From Flavobacterium sp. KACC 22761 (lineage in GTDB: Bacteria > Bacteroidota > Bacteroidia > Flavobacteriales > Flavobacteriaceae): a stretch of 64,000 nucleotides of DNA. Positions 27,506-36,376 of this stretch are shown piece after piece. Each line of letters opens with the position of its first letter. Positions within the stretch are counted from its first letter, which is position 1. Position numbers and translations under genes: made by a program. The stretch is from positions 4,216,001 to 4,280,000 of the forward strand of contig NZ_CP139148.1 in the NCBI RefSeq assembly GCF_034058155.1, read 5' to 3'. Below the pieces are notes generated by a model that saw nothing but the letters and a program-made list of their open reading frames with translations, searched no databases and had not been told where the DNA came from.

Positions 27506-30500
27506 TTATTGTTTTACAATTGTACTTTTAAAGGTTTCAACACCATTTTGTATAACTAAAATATAATTTCCGGAAGGTAAATCTCCGCAGAAAACATTTT
27601 GTGGTACAGCGGTAAAACGAACCTGACGAAGATTGTTTCCAATTATATTATAAATGCTAATTGCTGCAGTCGGATCTAACTTTGAAGAAACGCTCACATT
27701 AAAGCTGTCATGCACAGGATTAGGGTAAATAGTGTAATCAGCTAAAGTTATTATTTCCTCTTTACCTGCCATCCTAGAAAAAGCAGGGCAAGAACCTAAC
27801 TTATCTCCATGATTCAAGTGATTTTGAACGGCTGATGGTGCTACGCAAATAACATTATTATTATGACAAATCTGTACCTTATCGTTTTTATTTCCACATC
27901 TCACATCAAGAGTATTTATTGTAATTGAAGCGCTAGATTGACATTCTCCTGCATATGAAGCAGTAACGGTATACGTGCCTGCTTGTGATACTGAAATCGA
28001 TGGCGTGTGTGCTCCAGTGTTCCAAGTATAAACAACATCTTGATTATAGCCTTGTAACAATGAATTTAGGGTAAGAGATGTTGGCCCATATCCAAGATAA
28101 ATCGTATTTGCATCATCTACAGCAGGATTCATCACATACACATCTGGAATAGACAACTGTACTGAAGGACATACTATATTTACAGTAACAGCTGTAGAAG
28201 TAGTTATGGCACCATCATTATCGGTGGCTTTTGCGGTTAATATGTAAGAACCTGCAGCGACATTGTTCCAATCAAAGCTGAATGGAGCTGTAGTAGCTTC
28301 TCCTAATTTATTAATTCCTTCGAAGAATTCAACTTTGCTCACGCTGCCGTCAACATCGGTTGCATCGGCTGTAATGGTAATATTACCAGGAGCATTGTAA
28401 CTTGCATCTGCCAAAGGCGAAGCAATAGATACAGTTGGTTCTGTATTGACCCTAAGTATTTGTTCTATCGATGGGGCTGCATCATAAATGCTGTTACCTT
28501 GCTGTGAAGCTTTGATAGTAGTTCTCCCTTTTCCAACAATAGTTACTGTATTTCCGCTAATGGTAGCCACATCACTATTTGAACTGGTATAACTAACCGG
28601 TAAATTTGATGAAGCCAAAGCACTCAGATCAAAGTTAGTATCTCCGATTGCTTTTGTAGGTATCGCGTAAAAAGCAATAATTTGCGCAGCTGCATTCACA
28701 TTTAGTGTTTGTTCTACCGCTTCGGCAATGCTATAAATGTCATCACCGTCCTGTTTTGCCGTAATTGTGCTTGTACCTTTACCAACAATCGTCACGGTAT
28801 TTCCGCTGATTACGGCCACTTCAGGATTGGAACTTGTGTAGCTAACTGGCAAACCCGAAGAAGCTGTAGCCATTACATCAAATGCTGCATCGGTGGCTAT
28901 TTTAGCAGGGATGGCTTCAAATCCAATTGTTTGCGGAGTTAAAACACGGTTTAATGTTATTTCTACCGGTAGTCCATCCACAACGGTGAATTTGATTGTA
29001 GTTTCTCCATTTGTCGTGCCTGTTATACTGGCTCTTGCGTTAGGCTGGAAAATTTGCCAGTTGGTTCCTTTTATTGTGATGTTTATCTGCTTTTCCAAAG
29101 ACGGAATATTTGCTCTGTAAGTAAATCCAATATCGGGATTGTTTAGCGCCAGTTTTAGGCTTTTCTGAGCCGAATCATATTGCGACATTACCAAACACGG
29201 ATAATCTGCACCAGTCAATTGTCCTTTATTATTTATTCCTGAAAGCGCACTGAAAAATGCAGATCCAAATATGGAATTTGAAGTCGCAGTAGGTTTGTAC
29301 TCCACGATATGCGCCACTTCGTCTTTTCGGTGAACGGTATAAGGTTTGTTTCCGGCATCAATTTGACTGCCCAAAGCGGTCATATCAGTAACAGTTGTTT
29401 TTGGCATACAAACATATTCGTATCCTCCGTTTGATGGAGCCGTTCCATGATCGATATAACCAATGGCATAGTTCCCCACAGGATTGGTCGAAATATTTTG
29501 AGCCGATAACAGCTTGTCGTGTTGTGGTGTTTGCTGGTCAGCTTTTGTCAATTTGATAGTCCCGCTTCCGGCAAACACATAAAAACCTGTACCATAGTTA
29601 TCCACGATCCAGTGGTTGGCTGTGTCGTCATAGGAATTATCATAGGAACCTGTCGACAATAAATTACTGTCAATATTTACCTGATCTTTGCCTACAAAGG
29701 TTTTGCGTTGATACAAAGTGGTCAGTGTAGTATTGCCAGTATCGTTGTTGCCAATACCTGAACCCAGACAAATCAACATATTGTCAAACGTAAATACAGA
29801 TTTCTTGAAAGTAAATGTGTTGTTATGACCTTCCGGAGCATAAACGGTTCCAAATCCCTGACCAACCTTTTCCTGAAAATCCATGGCAAACATACCGTAA
29901 GTACCCTGAACTGCTTTTAAATAAGTACCATTTTTATTGATAAAACTTAAAGAACCTACAAATCTTTTTTCTTGCAACTCATCAACACGGTCTTTTTCAG
30001 CTTGTAGCTTGTCCCATGGCAGTCGTATAACTGTGGTTCCTGGTACAAAATTCCAATCACGGGTGGTTACGTCATAACCATTTTCGGTAAGGTTGTCTCC
30101 GGCATAAACAATATCAACGGCACCATAACTTTGATAGCGTCCAAAACGATTAGCAGTACCGCTAGAAGGTCCAAATATCTCTGTCCCAAACATATTGTCG
30201 CTAAATCCTTTGCAAGTGGCGACCCAATTATCCTTACGGTAAATACCGGCCATGCTGTGGTTGAACTGGAAATAACCTTCATTAAAAGAAGCTACGGTAC
30301 CATTGCCAAAAGGTCCATAACTACCCCATACACGATTATAATAAGTAGCCATAACCGGATCTGAGGCTCCCGTTCCCATTACACTTCCTCCTCCCACTGC
30401 CATATTACGGAAAGAAAATTTACTTATGGTTGAATTGAATTCCTGAGGTTTTCTTCCTCCCATAGCTATCGATCTGGTGGTTTTGTCATTACCAAACATA

Positions 30501-32572
30501 AGTTGCGTCATAATCGCATCTCTCAATCGAAGATATGATTCAGTATTTACCTGGAAAGAAGTTTGCTGCAAATAATAAATAATATCAGCTCCCGAATTTA
30601 GATCATAACCCGTATAAGACGGATAACTGGCCCAATGATGAAACCCTGAACCATCTGGTTTGATACCATCAAGGGTTCCTGGTGAGTAGCTCAGAAATTT
30701 ATCCATTTGACGTTTGAATGCAGTCATATAACGATAACGCTCATCGGCAGAATCAATCCATTTTACATAACCCAGCGTAACAGGCAATATATTCCCCAAA
30801 TCGTCTAAATCGTATCCTACGGCAGTATTTACTTCGTTAGGTTCCCACATATAGTCAAAAGTATTTTGTTGATTCAACAAATTCTCAAATAAACTTTTTA
30901 CATAAAAATTATCTTTAATGTGAGGAATTAATATTGCGGACTTCCCGAAATCATCATAAGAATACCCATTACCATCTGGACTCATTAATCCTTTACACAT
31001 ACGATCTGATGCTAGCCATACCGTATTGAGGGCTTTGGTATATATATTATTAGTATCTTCAGGATGAAACTTGAGGTATTGGGCAAAAGTTTTTAAATAC
31101 GAAAGCTGGTCAAAACTGGTAACAGCTGTCGTTGAGCTGATAGTATATCCGTCTACCGTAATACCAAGTGCATTATAGCTGGCAATCGCTGAATTAAGTG
31201 TAGTCGCTGATGGCTCAGTAGTACCTAGATAATTATCTGAAAAACGCTGTAAAATTGATTCTATTTCAGCATTAATAGTTGAATTTGATGCAACCAATGG
31301 CAGATCAGGATTCATTGTCAACGAACAAGCCGGTGGCGGAGGTGCCGGAGCCGGTGTTGTAAGTAGCTGATATTTCACAGCATTTCCCGTATATGTAACA
31401 TTACCCGTATAACCGGTTGTGCTTTGAATGGTGCCAAAGCTTCCCGAAACTGTTTCTGGTGATGTTGTTTGCGCAAAAGTGAGAAAAGGCTGATTTGAAG
31501 TAGTATAGGCATTGATAAAGTCAACCTTTAATGTTGTCGATGTCCCTATACTAATAGTTCCCGTCGCGTTTAATTGATCGTAAGCAGTAATTGCTGTAGG
31601 TCCTCCCGCCTGTACACGCATAGTACCACTGTTGGCTAATGCAAAATTACCGTTTACCTGTAGAGTTCTAGTAGCTTTATCGCCGGAAGTAGTTCCAAAA
31701 TTCAATGTATTTACCGTAAGATTCCCATTAACAGTAACAGGTCCGGCCGCTGTCGCCAAGTACTCGCTGTTAACATTAAGTTCATTAAGAACTGCTGCCG
31801 CAGGATCAAAAGTAACTACTGTAGCTGCAGTATTCGGAAGCGTTGCACTAGTTCCCGAAATAGTAAGTTTTGAATTGACATTCCCTTTTATTAATCGGGT
31901 GCTGGTATTTCCCTGTTTGATGGTAGATGCCTGCAGGTTATACCCGGCAAGATCTAACGTTACAGTTGTCGCGTTGAAAACAAGCGGACTGTAGAATTTG
32001 CAATTTCCTGTCAACGAACGGCTCGTACCAAGAAGTAAACCAACACTGATACTGTTATTAGAGATAACACCAGTAGAAAGTTGGGTCAGGTTAATTGTTT
32101 TGTTAGTTCCTCCCAGGTAAATCCCTCTGGTACTGTTACTATCATGAATCGCTGTGCTTCCTGTAATATCACCATTTGCGTTAAAAAAATTACTGCCGGA
32201 GACTGCTTGTATTGTTTTTATGGTTCCATTCCAGGTTAAAAGCCCATTTATGGTAAATGCCGAAGCAGTAGCATTATTTTTATGAAAAACAGTCCCTCCC
32301 GCATTAATATTTAGAGCAGCAATGGTCATGGATGTTGCTGTAATAGTAGCCGTACCTCCATTCAAAATAATTAGATTATCAGTTGCTAAAATAGCAACAG
32401 TAGCCAGGCCAGTCGTTCCATCTGGATTGGTAGTCCAGTTAGCGTTAACCGCACCTGAGTTTCCTGCAAGTGTTGCATTAGAAGATGCGGTATAATAATC
32501 GGTTGCAAAAGCATGAGGTATGAAGCTGTAAAATAACAGCAACATAAAAACAACGTGTAGTTTTGTTTTCAT
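27506..32572 (-). CDS. T9SS-secreted PL8-superfamily polysaccharide lyase, chondroitinase-ABC-like
   Basis: The 1,688-residue secreted protein has a signal peptide ending near FATD, then ~390 residues of beta-solenoid-like sequence, and a proline hinge (PAPAPPPPA). The lyase region (~430-1170) includes HHWASYPSYTGYDLNSGADI, where a His is followed by Tyr at +7 as for His501/Tyr508 of Proteus chondroitinase ABC, and then SIAMGGRKPQEF with a candidate Arg. Two MBG-like repeats follow (VSYTSSNPEVAVISGNTVTI and its copy), then a Big-type domain (SVSKVEFFEGINKLGEA), a PKD-like domain, a Cys/His segment and a T9SS sorting domain ending in VETFKSTIVKQ. It should cut a uronic-acid polysaccharide outside the cell by beta-elimination. 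Its promoter matches those of the PUL upstream, so it probably belongs to that regulon. The exact glycan (chondroitin, hyaluronan or other) is not settled. Confidence 0.88.
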   Translation of the reverse strand: MKTKLHVVFMLLLFYSFIPHAFATDYYTASSNATLAGNSGAVNANWTTNPDGTTGLATVAILATDNLIILNGGTATITATSMTIAALNINAGGTVFHKNNATASAFTINGLLTWNGTIKTIQAVSGSNFFNANGDITGSTAIHDSNSTRGIYLGGTNKTINLTQLSTGVISNNSISVGLLLGTSRSLTGNCKFYSPLVFNATTVTLDLAGYNLQASTIKQGNTSTRLIKGNVNSKLTISGTSATLPNTAATVVTFDPAAAVLNELNVNSEYLATAAGPVTVNGNLTVNTLNFGTTSGDKATRTLQVNGNFALANSGTMRVQAGGPTAITAYDQLNATGTISIGTSTTLKVDFINAYTTSNQPFLTFAQTTSPETVSGSFGTIQSTTGYTGNVTYTGNAVKYQLLTTPAPAPPPPACSLTMNPDLPLVASNSTINAEIESILQRFSDNYLGTTEPSATTLNSAIASYNALGITVDGYTISSTTAVTSFDQLSYLKTFAQYLKFHPEDTNNIYTKALNTVWLASDRMCKGLMSPDGNGYSYDDFGKSAILIPHIKDNFYVKSLFENLLNQQNTFDYMWEPNEVNTAVGYDLDDLGNILPVTLGYVKWIDSADERYRYMTAFKRQMDKFLSYSPGTLDGIKPDGSGFHHWASYPSYTGYDLNSGADIIYYLQQTSFQVNTESYLRLRDAIMTQLMFGNDKTTRSIAMGGRKPQEFNSTISKFSFRNMAVGGGSVMGTGASDPVMATYYNRVWGSYGPFGNGTVASFNEGYFQFNHSMAGIYRKDNWVATCKGFSDNMFGTEIFGPSSGTANRFGRYQSYGAVDIVYAGDNLTENGYDVTTRDWNFVPGTTVIRLPWDKLQAEKDRVDELQEKRFVGSLSFINKNGTYLKAVQGTYGMFAMDFQEKVGQGFGTVYAPEGHNNTFTFKKSVFTFDNMLICLGSGIGNNDTGNTTLTTLYQRKTFVGKDQVNIDSNLLSTGSYDNSYDDTANHWIVDNYGTGFYVFAGSGTIKLTKADQQTPQHDKLLSAQNISTNPVGNYAIGYIDHGTAPSNGGYEYVCMPKTTVTDMTALGSQIDAGNKPYTVHRKDEVAHIVEYKPTATSNSIFGSAFFSALSGINNKGQLTGADYPCLVMSQYDSAQKSLKLALNNPDIGFTYRANIPSLEKQINITIKGTNWQIFQPNARASITGTTNGETTIKFTVVDGLPVEITLNRVLTPQTIGFEAIPAKIATDAAFDVMATASSGLPVSYTSSNPEVAVISGNTVTIVGKGTSTITAKQDGDDIYSIAEAVEQTLNVNAAAQIIAFYAIPTKAIGDTNFDLSALASSNLPVSYTSSNSDVATISGNTVTIVGKGRTTIKASQQGNSIYDAAPSIEQILRVNTEPTVSIASPLADASYNAPGNITITADATDVDGSVSKVEFFEGINKLGEATTAPFSFDWNNVAAGSYILTAKATDNDGAITTSTAVTVNIVCPSVQLSIPDVYVMNPAVDDANTIYLGYGPTSLTLNSLLQGYNQDVVYTWNTGAHTPSISVSQAGTYTVTASYAGECQSSASITINTLDVRCGNKNDKVQICHNNNVICVAPSAVQNHLNHGDKLGSCPAFSRMAGKEEIITLADYTIYPNPVHDSFNVSVSSKLDPTAAISIYNIIGNNLRQVRFTAVPQNVFCGDLPSGNYILVIQNGVETFKSTIVKQ

Positions 32573-32615
32573 AATTTTTGGTTGGTTAAAGTTTAGTTAG
32601 TTTGTTTACGATTAC

Positions 32616-32712
32616 GAAATCGTTTTCATAAATAAAATGATTTCAAATTTATTTTTATAAAAGATTATAAGAGAGGATGTTCTTCCTTTTTAAGAGTAAA
32701 ATCCTCCTTTTT
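32616..32712 (-). promoter_or_regulatory. Composite promoter of the PL8 lyase gene (21-bp direct repeat, -7 box, palindrome)
   Basis: In minus-strand order: AAAAAGGAGGATT (TCC on plus at 32705-32707), AAAAAGGAAGA exactly 21 bp on (TCC at 32684-32686), then the -7 box TAAATTTG (32644-32651) 33 bp further on. A near-palindrome GAAAACGATTTC (32616-32627) lies 17 bp past the -7 box. No TTTG -33 element is present, which suggests dependence on an activator. Three more promoters in the locus have the same repeat and spacing. Confidence 0.72.
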
Positions 32713-32802
32713 CACGTGATTGCTGAGTTTTAAGATACTCACTAATCATTTTACAAAATTTTGCAAACCCTTTTTTTCCATCCCAACTATTTTTATTAAA
32801 CC

Positions 32803-32844
32803 AAAAAAGCTGCAAAAAAATCTTTGAATTTTTTGCAGCTTTTT
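32803..32844 (-). terminator. Terminator after the DUF4861 gene (end of PUL operon)
   Basis: On the minus strand AAAAAGCTGCAAAAAAT, a 7-nt loop and TTTTTTTGCAGC are followed by TTTTTTGG. The stem is nearly perfect and starts ~18 bp past the stop codon at 32862. Confidence 0.88.
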
Positions 32845-32861
32845 CTATGAGAACTATTGTT

Positions 32862-33992
32862 CTATTTTACGCTTACCAATAACGGTTTTTTCAATTCCTC
32901 AGAAAAATTATCCAAATACTCAAACCATTGTGCCGAATTTGTAATTATACCCGCCTTATCCCAAACTGCTCCGGTGTAATACACTATTGGTTCGTTATTT
33001 TTTGTTTCTGTTATGGCCAATAACTGATTATTTTCGACCAGCATTTTCTTAACTGGAGTACTCAAAATACTTCCCACTCCGGTTGTGCCGTCCTGCCCAT
33101 GAACAGGCTCCCAATAGCCCAAAATACCTTGCTGTTCGTTTAATAAAAGTACACCGTTTTCTGGCCTTTTGCTGATTCCAATAGCAACTGGCAACGCTTT
33201 GCTGTCTGCGTAAGCGTAAACATTTTCAATTCGATTCAGTTGTGAACCTGCATCCAGTGATATGGTTTTGGTGCAGGAAACTTTAATTCCTGATGCATCC
33301 CATGTGTCATATTCTAATTTGAAAGTAGAACGCAAAGGACCATTGTCCAATAATTTCCATCGATGGTAATTTCCGGAATAATAAACGCTGTCTTTGATAT
33401 ACGGTGCCATACTTCCAGCTCCTAATGTGAATGCTACTTTGTAATAATCCAATCCGTTTCCATGATCTACATGATACTCTCCTAATTTATAACGCTCATT
33501 AATGACCATTTTATCGGTACGTTTTACCCAAACGTCCAAGCCATAAGCATCGTCTCTCGTTTTTTCAAGAGCTTTCCCATAAGCCCTGAAAGCTATTCTG
33601 TCATTTTCCCATGCGAAATCATCCATTCTTTCCGGAACATAACGCGCGTAGCTTTTGGTTTGAAATGCTATTGGCTTTCCTTTTTGTATCGAAAGAAGAG
33701 CTTTTCCTTTGGCTTTGACATTTACCTGTACCAATAAATTTTGAATCGCACGAAGTCCTTTATGTTCCAACTGATACGGAATTTGTTTTTTAGTTGCTGA
33801 ATTAATCACCACAAAATTTGACGTATCGATTTGAGGAAAACCAGACAAGATTGTTTCCCATTTAACTGAAACGACAGCTTCTTTTCTATCTAAATCAGAA
33901 TTGTTTTGTACTTCAATACTTATCTTTGTCTGGGACAAAAGCAGTAATGGCAAAAAAAGAAATAATAAACTGAGGTATTTGGTGAATTTCAT
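32862..33992 (-). CDS. DUF4861-family secreted protein
   Basis: The 376-residue protein has a signal peptide (MKFTKYLSLLFLFLPLLLLSQ) and one DUF4861-type domain over its full length. Recognisable stretches are IEVQNNSDLDRKEAVVSVKW, DDAYGLDVWVKRTDKMV, YHVDHGNGLDYYKVAFTLGAG and SAQWFEYLDNFSEELKKPL. The family occurs in PULs for uronic-acid polysaccharides (pectin- and ulvan-type loci) and has no settled activity that I can state. Conserved His and Asp residues (DHGNGLDYY) hint at a catalytic or binding site. It is the last gene of the cluster, 84 bp after the SDR gene, and is separated from it by a strong terminator-like hairpin. It may therefore be expressed at a lower level than the rest. Confidence 0.82.
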   Translation of the reverse strand: MKFTKYLSLLFLFLPLLLLSQTKISIEVQNNSDLDRKEAVVSVKWETILSGFPQIDTSNFVVINSATKKQIPYQLEHKGLRAIQNLLVQVNVKAKGKALLSIQKGKPIAFQTKSYARYVPERMDDFAWENDRIAFRAYGKALEKTRDDAYGLDVWVKRTDKMVINERYKLGEYHVDHGNGLDYYKVAFTLGAGSMAPYIKDSVYYSGNYHRWKLLDNGPLRSTFKLEYDTWDASGIKVSCTKTISLDAGSQLNRIENVYAYADSKALPVAIGISKRPENGVLLLNEQQGILGYWEPVHGQDGTTGVGSILSTPVKKMLVENNQLLAITETKNNEPIVYYTGAVWDKAGIITNSAQWFEYLDNFSEELKKPLLVSVK

Positions 33993-34016
33993 ATATGTAA
34001 TAGTTTGTTTGATGTT

Positions 34017-34061
34017 AAAAAAAATCTGCTGATACTGTTTTTTTTAAACAATATCAGCAGA
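34017..34061 (-). terminator. Terminator-like hairpin between SDR and DUF4861 genes
   Basis: On the minus strand TCTGCTGATATTGTTT pairs with AAACAGTATCAGCAGA with a single mismatch, followed by eight T. It lies inside the 84-bp gap between two genes that are otherwise co-directional. It should end most transcripts from upstream or act as an attenuator or 3'-end stabiliser. Confidence 0.8.
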
Positions 34062-34076
34062 AAAAATTTTAATCAT

Positions 34077-34865
34077 TTATTCATTTGATGGTTTTCCAAT
34101 GGTAGCCAGGATTCCACCATCAACATACAGGATATGACCATTCACAAAATCACTTGCTTTTGAAGACAAGAAAATGGCAGCTCCCTGTAAATCTTCAGGG
34201 TCTCCCCAACGATTTGCCGGTGTTCTGCTTATGATAAACTCGTTGAATGGATGTCCGTCTACTCTAATTGGAGCTGTCTGGCTGGTTGCAAAATACCCGG
34301 GACCTATTCCGTTTGTCTGAATATTAAATTTAGCCCATTCGGTTGCCATATTTTTGGTAAGCATTTTCAAGCCTCCTTTTGCGGCAGCATACGCACTGAC
34401 TGAATCTCTGCCCAATTCGCTCATCATCGAGCAAATATTGATGATTTTCCCGCCACCGCGTGCAATCATTCCTTTGGCAACGTTTTTGGAAACAATAAAA
34501 GGACTGATTAAATCTACATTGATTACTGCTGCAAAATCTTTCACTTCCATTTCAATGATTGGAGTTCTTTTGATGATTCCCGCATTATTGATCAAAATAT
34601 CGATTGGCGCTACGTCGGCTTCGATTTTATTTATTGCTGCAATTACAGCTGCTTCATCGGTCACGTCAAATACATATCCATAGGCTTCAATCCCATCTGC
34701 CTTATATTCTGCTATCGCCTTGTCTATGTTTTCCTGCGAAAGATCGTTTACCACAATTTTTGCTCCGGCATGCCCCAATCCTTTAGCCATTGCCATTCCC
34801 AGGCCATGAACTCCTCCTGTAATAAGAGCTGTTTTCCCTGTTAAATCAAATAAGTTAATTGACAT
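34077..34865 (-). CDS. Short-chain dehydrogenase, KduD / gluconate 5-dehydrogenase-like
   Basis: The 262-residue cytoplasmic NAD(P)-dependent SDR has the nucleotide-binding motif TGGVHGLG (16-23), the structural NNAG motif (in ILINNAGIIKRTP), a catalytic Ser in NICSMMSELG and the YAAAK catalytic pair (YxxxK). The IIKRTP and PGYFATSQTAP stretches resemble KduD and gluconate-5-dehydrogenase proteins. In a locus with lyases and GH88 hydrolases, the expected reaction is reduction of 2,5-diketo-3-deoxygluconate to 2-keto-3-deoxygluconate. The isomerase partner (KduI) is not in the window. The gene is 26 bp downstream of a sulfatase gene. Family is certain; the exact substrate is inferred from context. 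Confidence 0.85.
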   Translation of the reverse strand: MSINLFDLTGKTALITGGVHGLGMAMAKGLGHAGAKIVVNDLSQENIDKAIAEYKADGIEAYGYVFDVTDEAAVIAAINKIEADVAPIDILINNAGIIKRTPIIEMEVKDFAAVINVDLISPFIVSKNVAKGMIARGGGKIINICSMMSELGRDSVSAYAAAKGGLKMLTKNMATEWAKFNIQTNGIGPGYFATSQTAPIRVDGHPFNEFIISRTPANRWGDPEDLQGAAIFLSSKASDFVNGHILYVDGGILATIGKPSNE

Positions 34866-34891
34866 TTTTTAAATTTTATAGTTAGTAATTA

Positions 34892-36370
34892 TTATTTTTC
34901 TAAAACAAAACCGTCTTTTGTTTTTTCAAGCCACTTTATCAAAGAAGGCTGTAATTTTTTCACAATCGGCAAATCCGGATTATAGATATTTGTCAGTTCA
35001 AAAGGATCTGCCTTCAAATCGTACAAAACATATTCTCCCGTCCCTTTTTTCTTCACAAAAGACAATTTATAATCAGTTGTTCGGATTCCTCTGAAACCGG
35101 TATTCATATTGACATTATTGCTGATAATCGCGCCTAAAATATATTGTTCGGTTGGTTTTTCTCCTTTGCCATTAAGATAATATGGAGCGTAGCTTTTCCC
35201 ATCCAAATCTTTTGGGGTTTTGTTTTTCATCCCCATTAGTTCCAAAAGAGTCGGATAAATATCAGGGAGACTTCCTAAAAAAGTATTGTCGATTCTTGGC
35301 AGAATATGACCTTTCCAGTAAACGATAAACGGAATTCGCAGCGACTCTTCATAAATGTTGTTTTTTGATACTTCAGAATGTTTTCCCAAACAATTCCCGT
35401 GATCGGCCATGATTATTACAATGGTATTTTCATCCAGTTTTTGATCTTTTAGACCTTGTACTATTCGGCCTATTTGCTCATCAACGCCAGTTATATTGGC
35501 ATAATAATAACGAACATCTTTTCGGTATTGATCACCTTGTTCCGTTTCTTCGGCAGGAATATTGGGGTCTTTCACCAAATCTTTCAAAGGGATATCTTTG
35601 TATAGATCATAATATTTTTTGGGAACGGTTTGGTATTCTGAATGTGGCGGGTTCATCGAAACTACTAATGAAAACGGAGCACGGCTTTTACGCATTTTGC
35701 CATTTTCATTTTTGAAAAAAGCCAATGCTTTATCGGCTTCATGAATGGGTCCCCATTGGTTCACATATTTGAAATCCTCCCTTTTGTCGTTGGTATCCCA
35801 ATACATCGGTTTGTCATGCTCATCATAGGTACCATAGGCATACCAGTAATCAAAACCGTGCCTTCTGTCCGGAGAAGTCCATTCGTTCCAAGCTATTTTT
35901 TCGGTATTATTTGATGTTGGGACATAGGGTTTGTACGGAGAATCCAAATGCCATTTTCCTATATAGCCATTAAAATATCCGTTTTGCTTCAAAATATCAG
36001 ACCAACAAACAGCATCCTTTTGCAATTCGACACCAAACGGAGCCGAATTGGAATTCACATTGCTGTACACGTGGTTTTTTATCGGATATTGACCCGTCAT
36101 CAGCATGGCTCTTGCCGGAGAACAAACCGGATAGTTGCTCACCATTTGTGTAAGCACCAAACTTTCTTTGGCAAATTTGTCTACATTAGGAGTCTTAACA
36201 GGCTCTTTTCGTTCAAAACCCAAGGCCTGCCCTCTCCATTGATCGGCAAGAATAATCAACAAGTTGGGAGGTGTTTCAGATTTAGTTTTATTTTGGGCAA
36301 CTGCTGAAATCGCTGCTAGCCAAAATAAAAGAAAAAACCTGGAAGAAATATTTTGTTTTATATACTTCAT
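34892..36370 (-). CDS. Sulfatase (S1 family, formylglycine type)
   Basis: The 492-residue secreted protein has a signal peptide ending near SAVAQ26. It shows the alkaline-phosphatase-fold sulfatase pattern: metal-binding Asp in ILADQWRG (39-46), and the maturation motif CSPAR at 83-87, where Cys83 becomes formylglycine. Further along are GKWHLD, HPPHS-like MNPPHSEY and the distal metal site IVIIMADHGNCLGKH. It should remove sulfate esters from oligosaccharides, probably in the periplasm. It sits 6 bp after the second PL8-type lyase gene and 26 bp before the dehydrogenase gene. An anaerobic or aerobic maturase is needed but is not in the window. Position of the sulfate attacked is unknown. Confidence 0.93.
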   Translation of the reverse strand: MKYIKQNISSRFFLLFWLAAISAVAQNKTKSETPPNLLIILADQWRGQALGFERKEPVKTPNVDKFAKESLVLTQMVSNYPVCSPARAMLMTGQYPIKNHVYSNVNSNSAPFGVELQKDAVCWSDILKQNGYFNGYIGKWHLDSPYKPYVPTSNNTEKIAWNEWTSPDRRHGFDYWYAYGTYDEHDKPMYWDTNDKREDFKYVNQWGPIHEADKALAFFKNENGKMRKSRAPFSLVVSMNPPHSEYQTVPKKYYDLYKDIPLKDLVKDPNIPAEETEQGDQYRKDVRYYYANITGVDEQIGRIVQGLKDQKLDENTIVIIMADHGNCLGKHSEVSKNNIYEESLRIPFIVYWKGHILPRIDNTFLGSLPDIYPTLLELMGMKNKTPKDLDGKSYAPYYLNGKGEKPTEQYILGAIISNNVNMNTGFRGIRTTDYKLSFVKKKGTGEYVLYDLKADPFELTNIYNPDLPIVKKLQPSLIKWLEKTKDGFVLEK

Positions 36371-36376
36371 GTTTTA

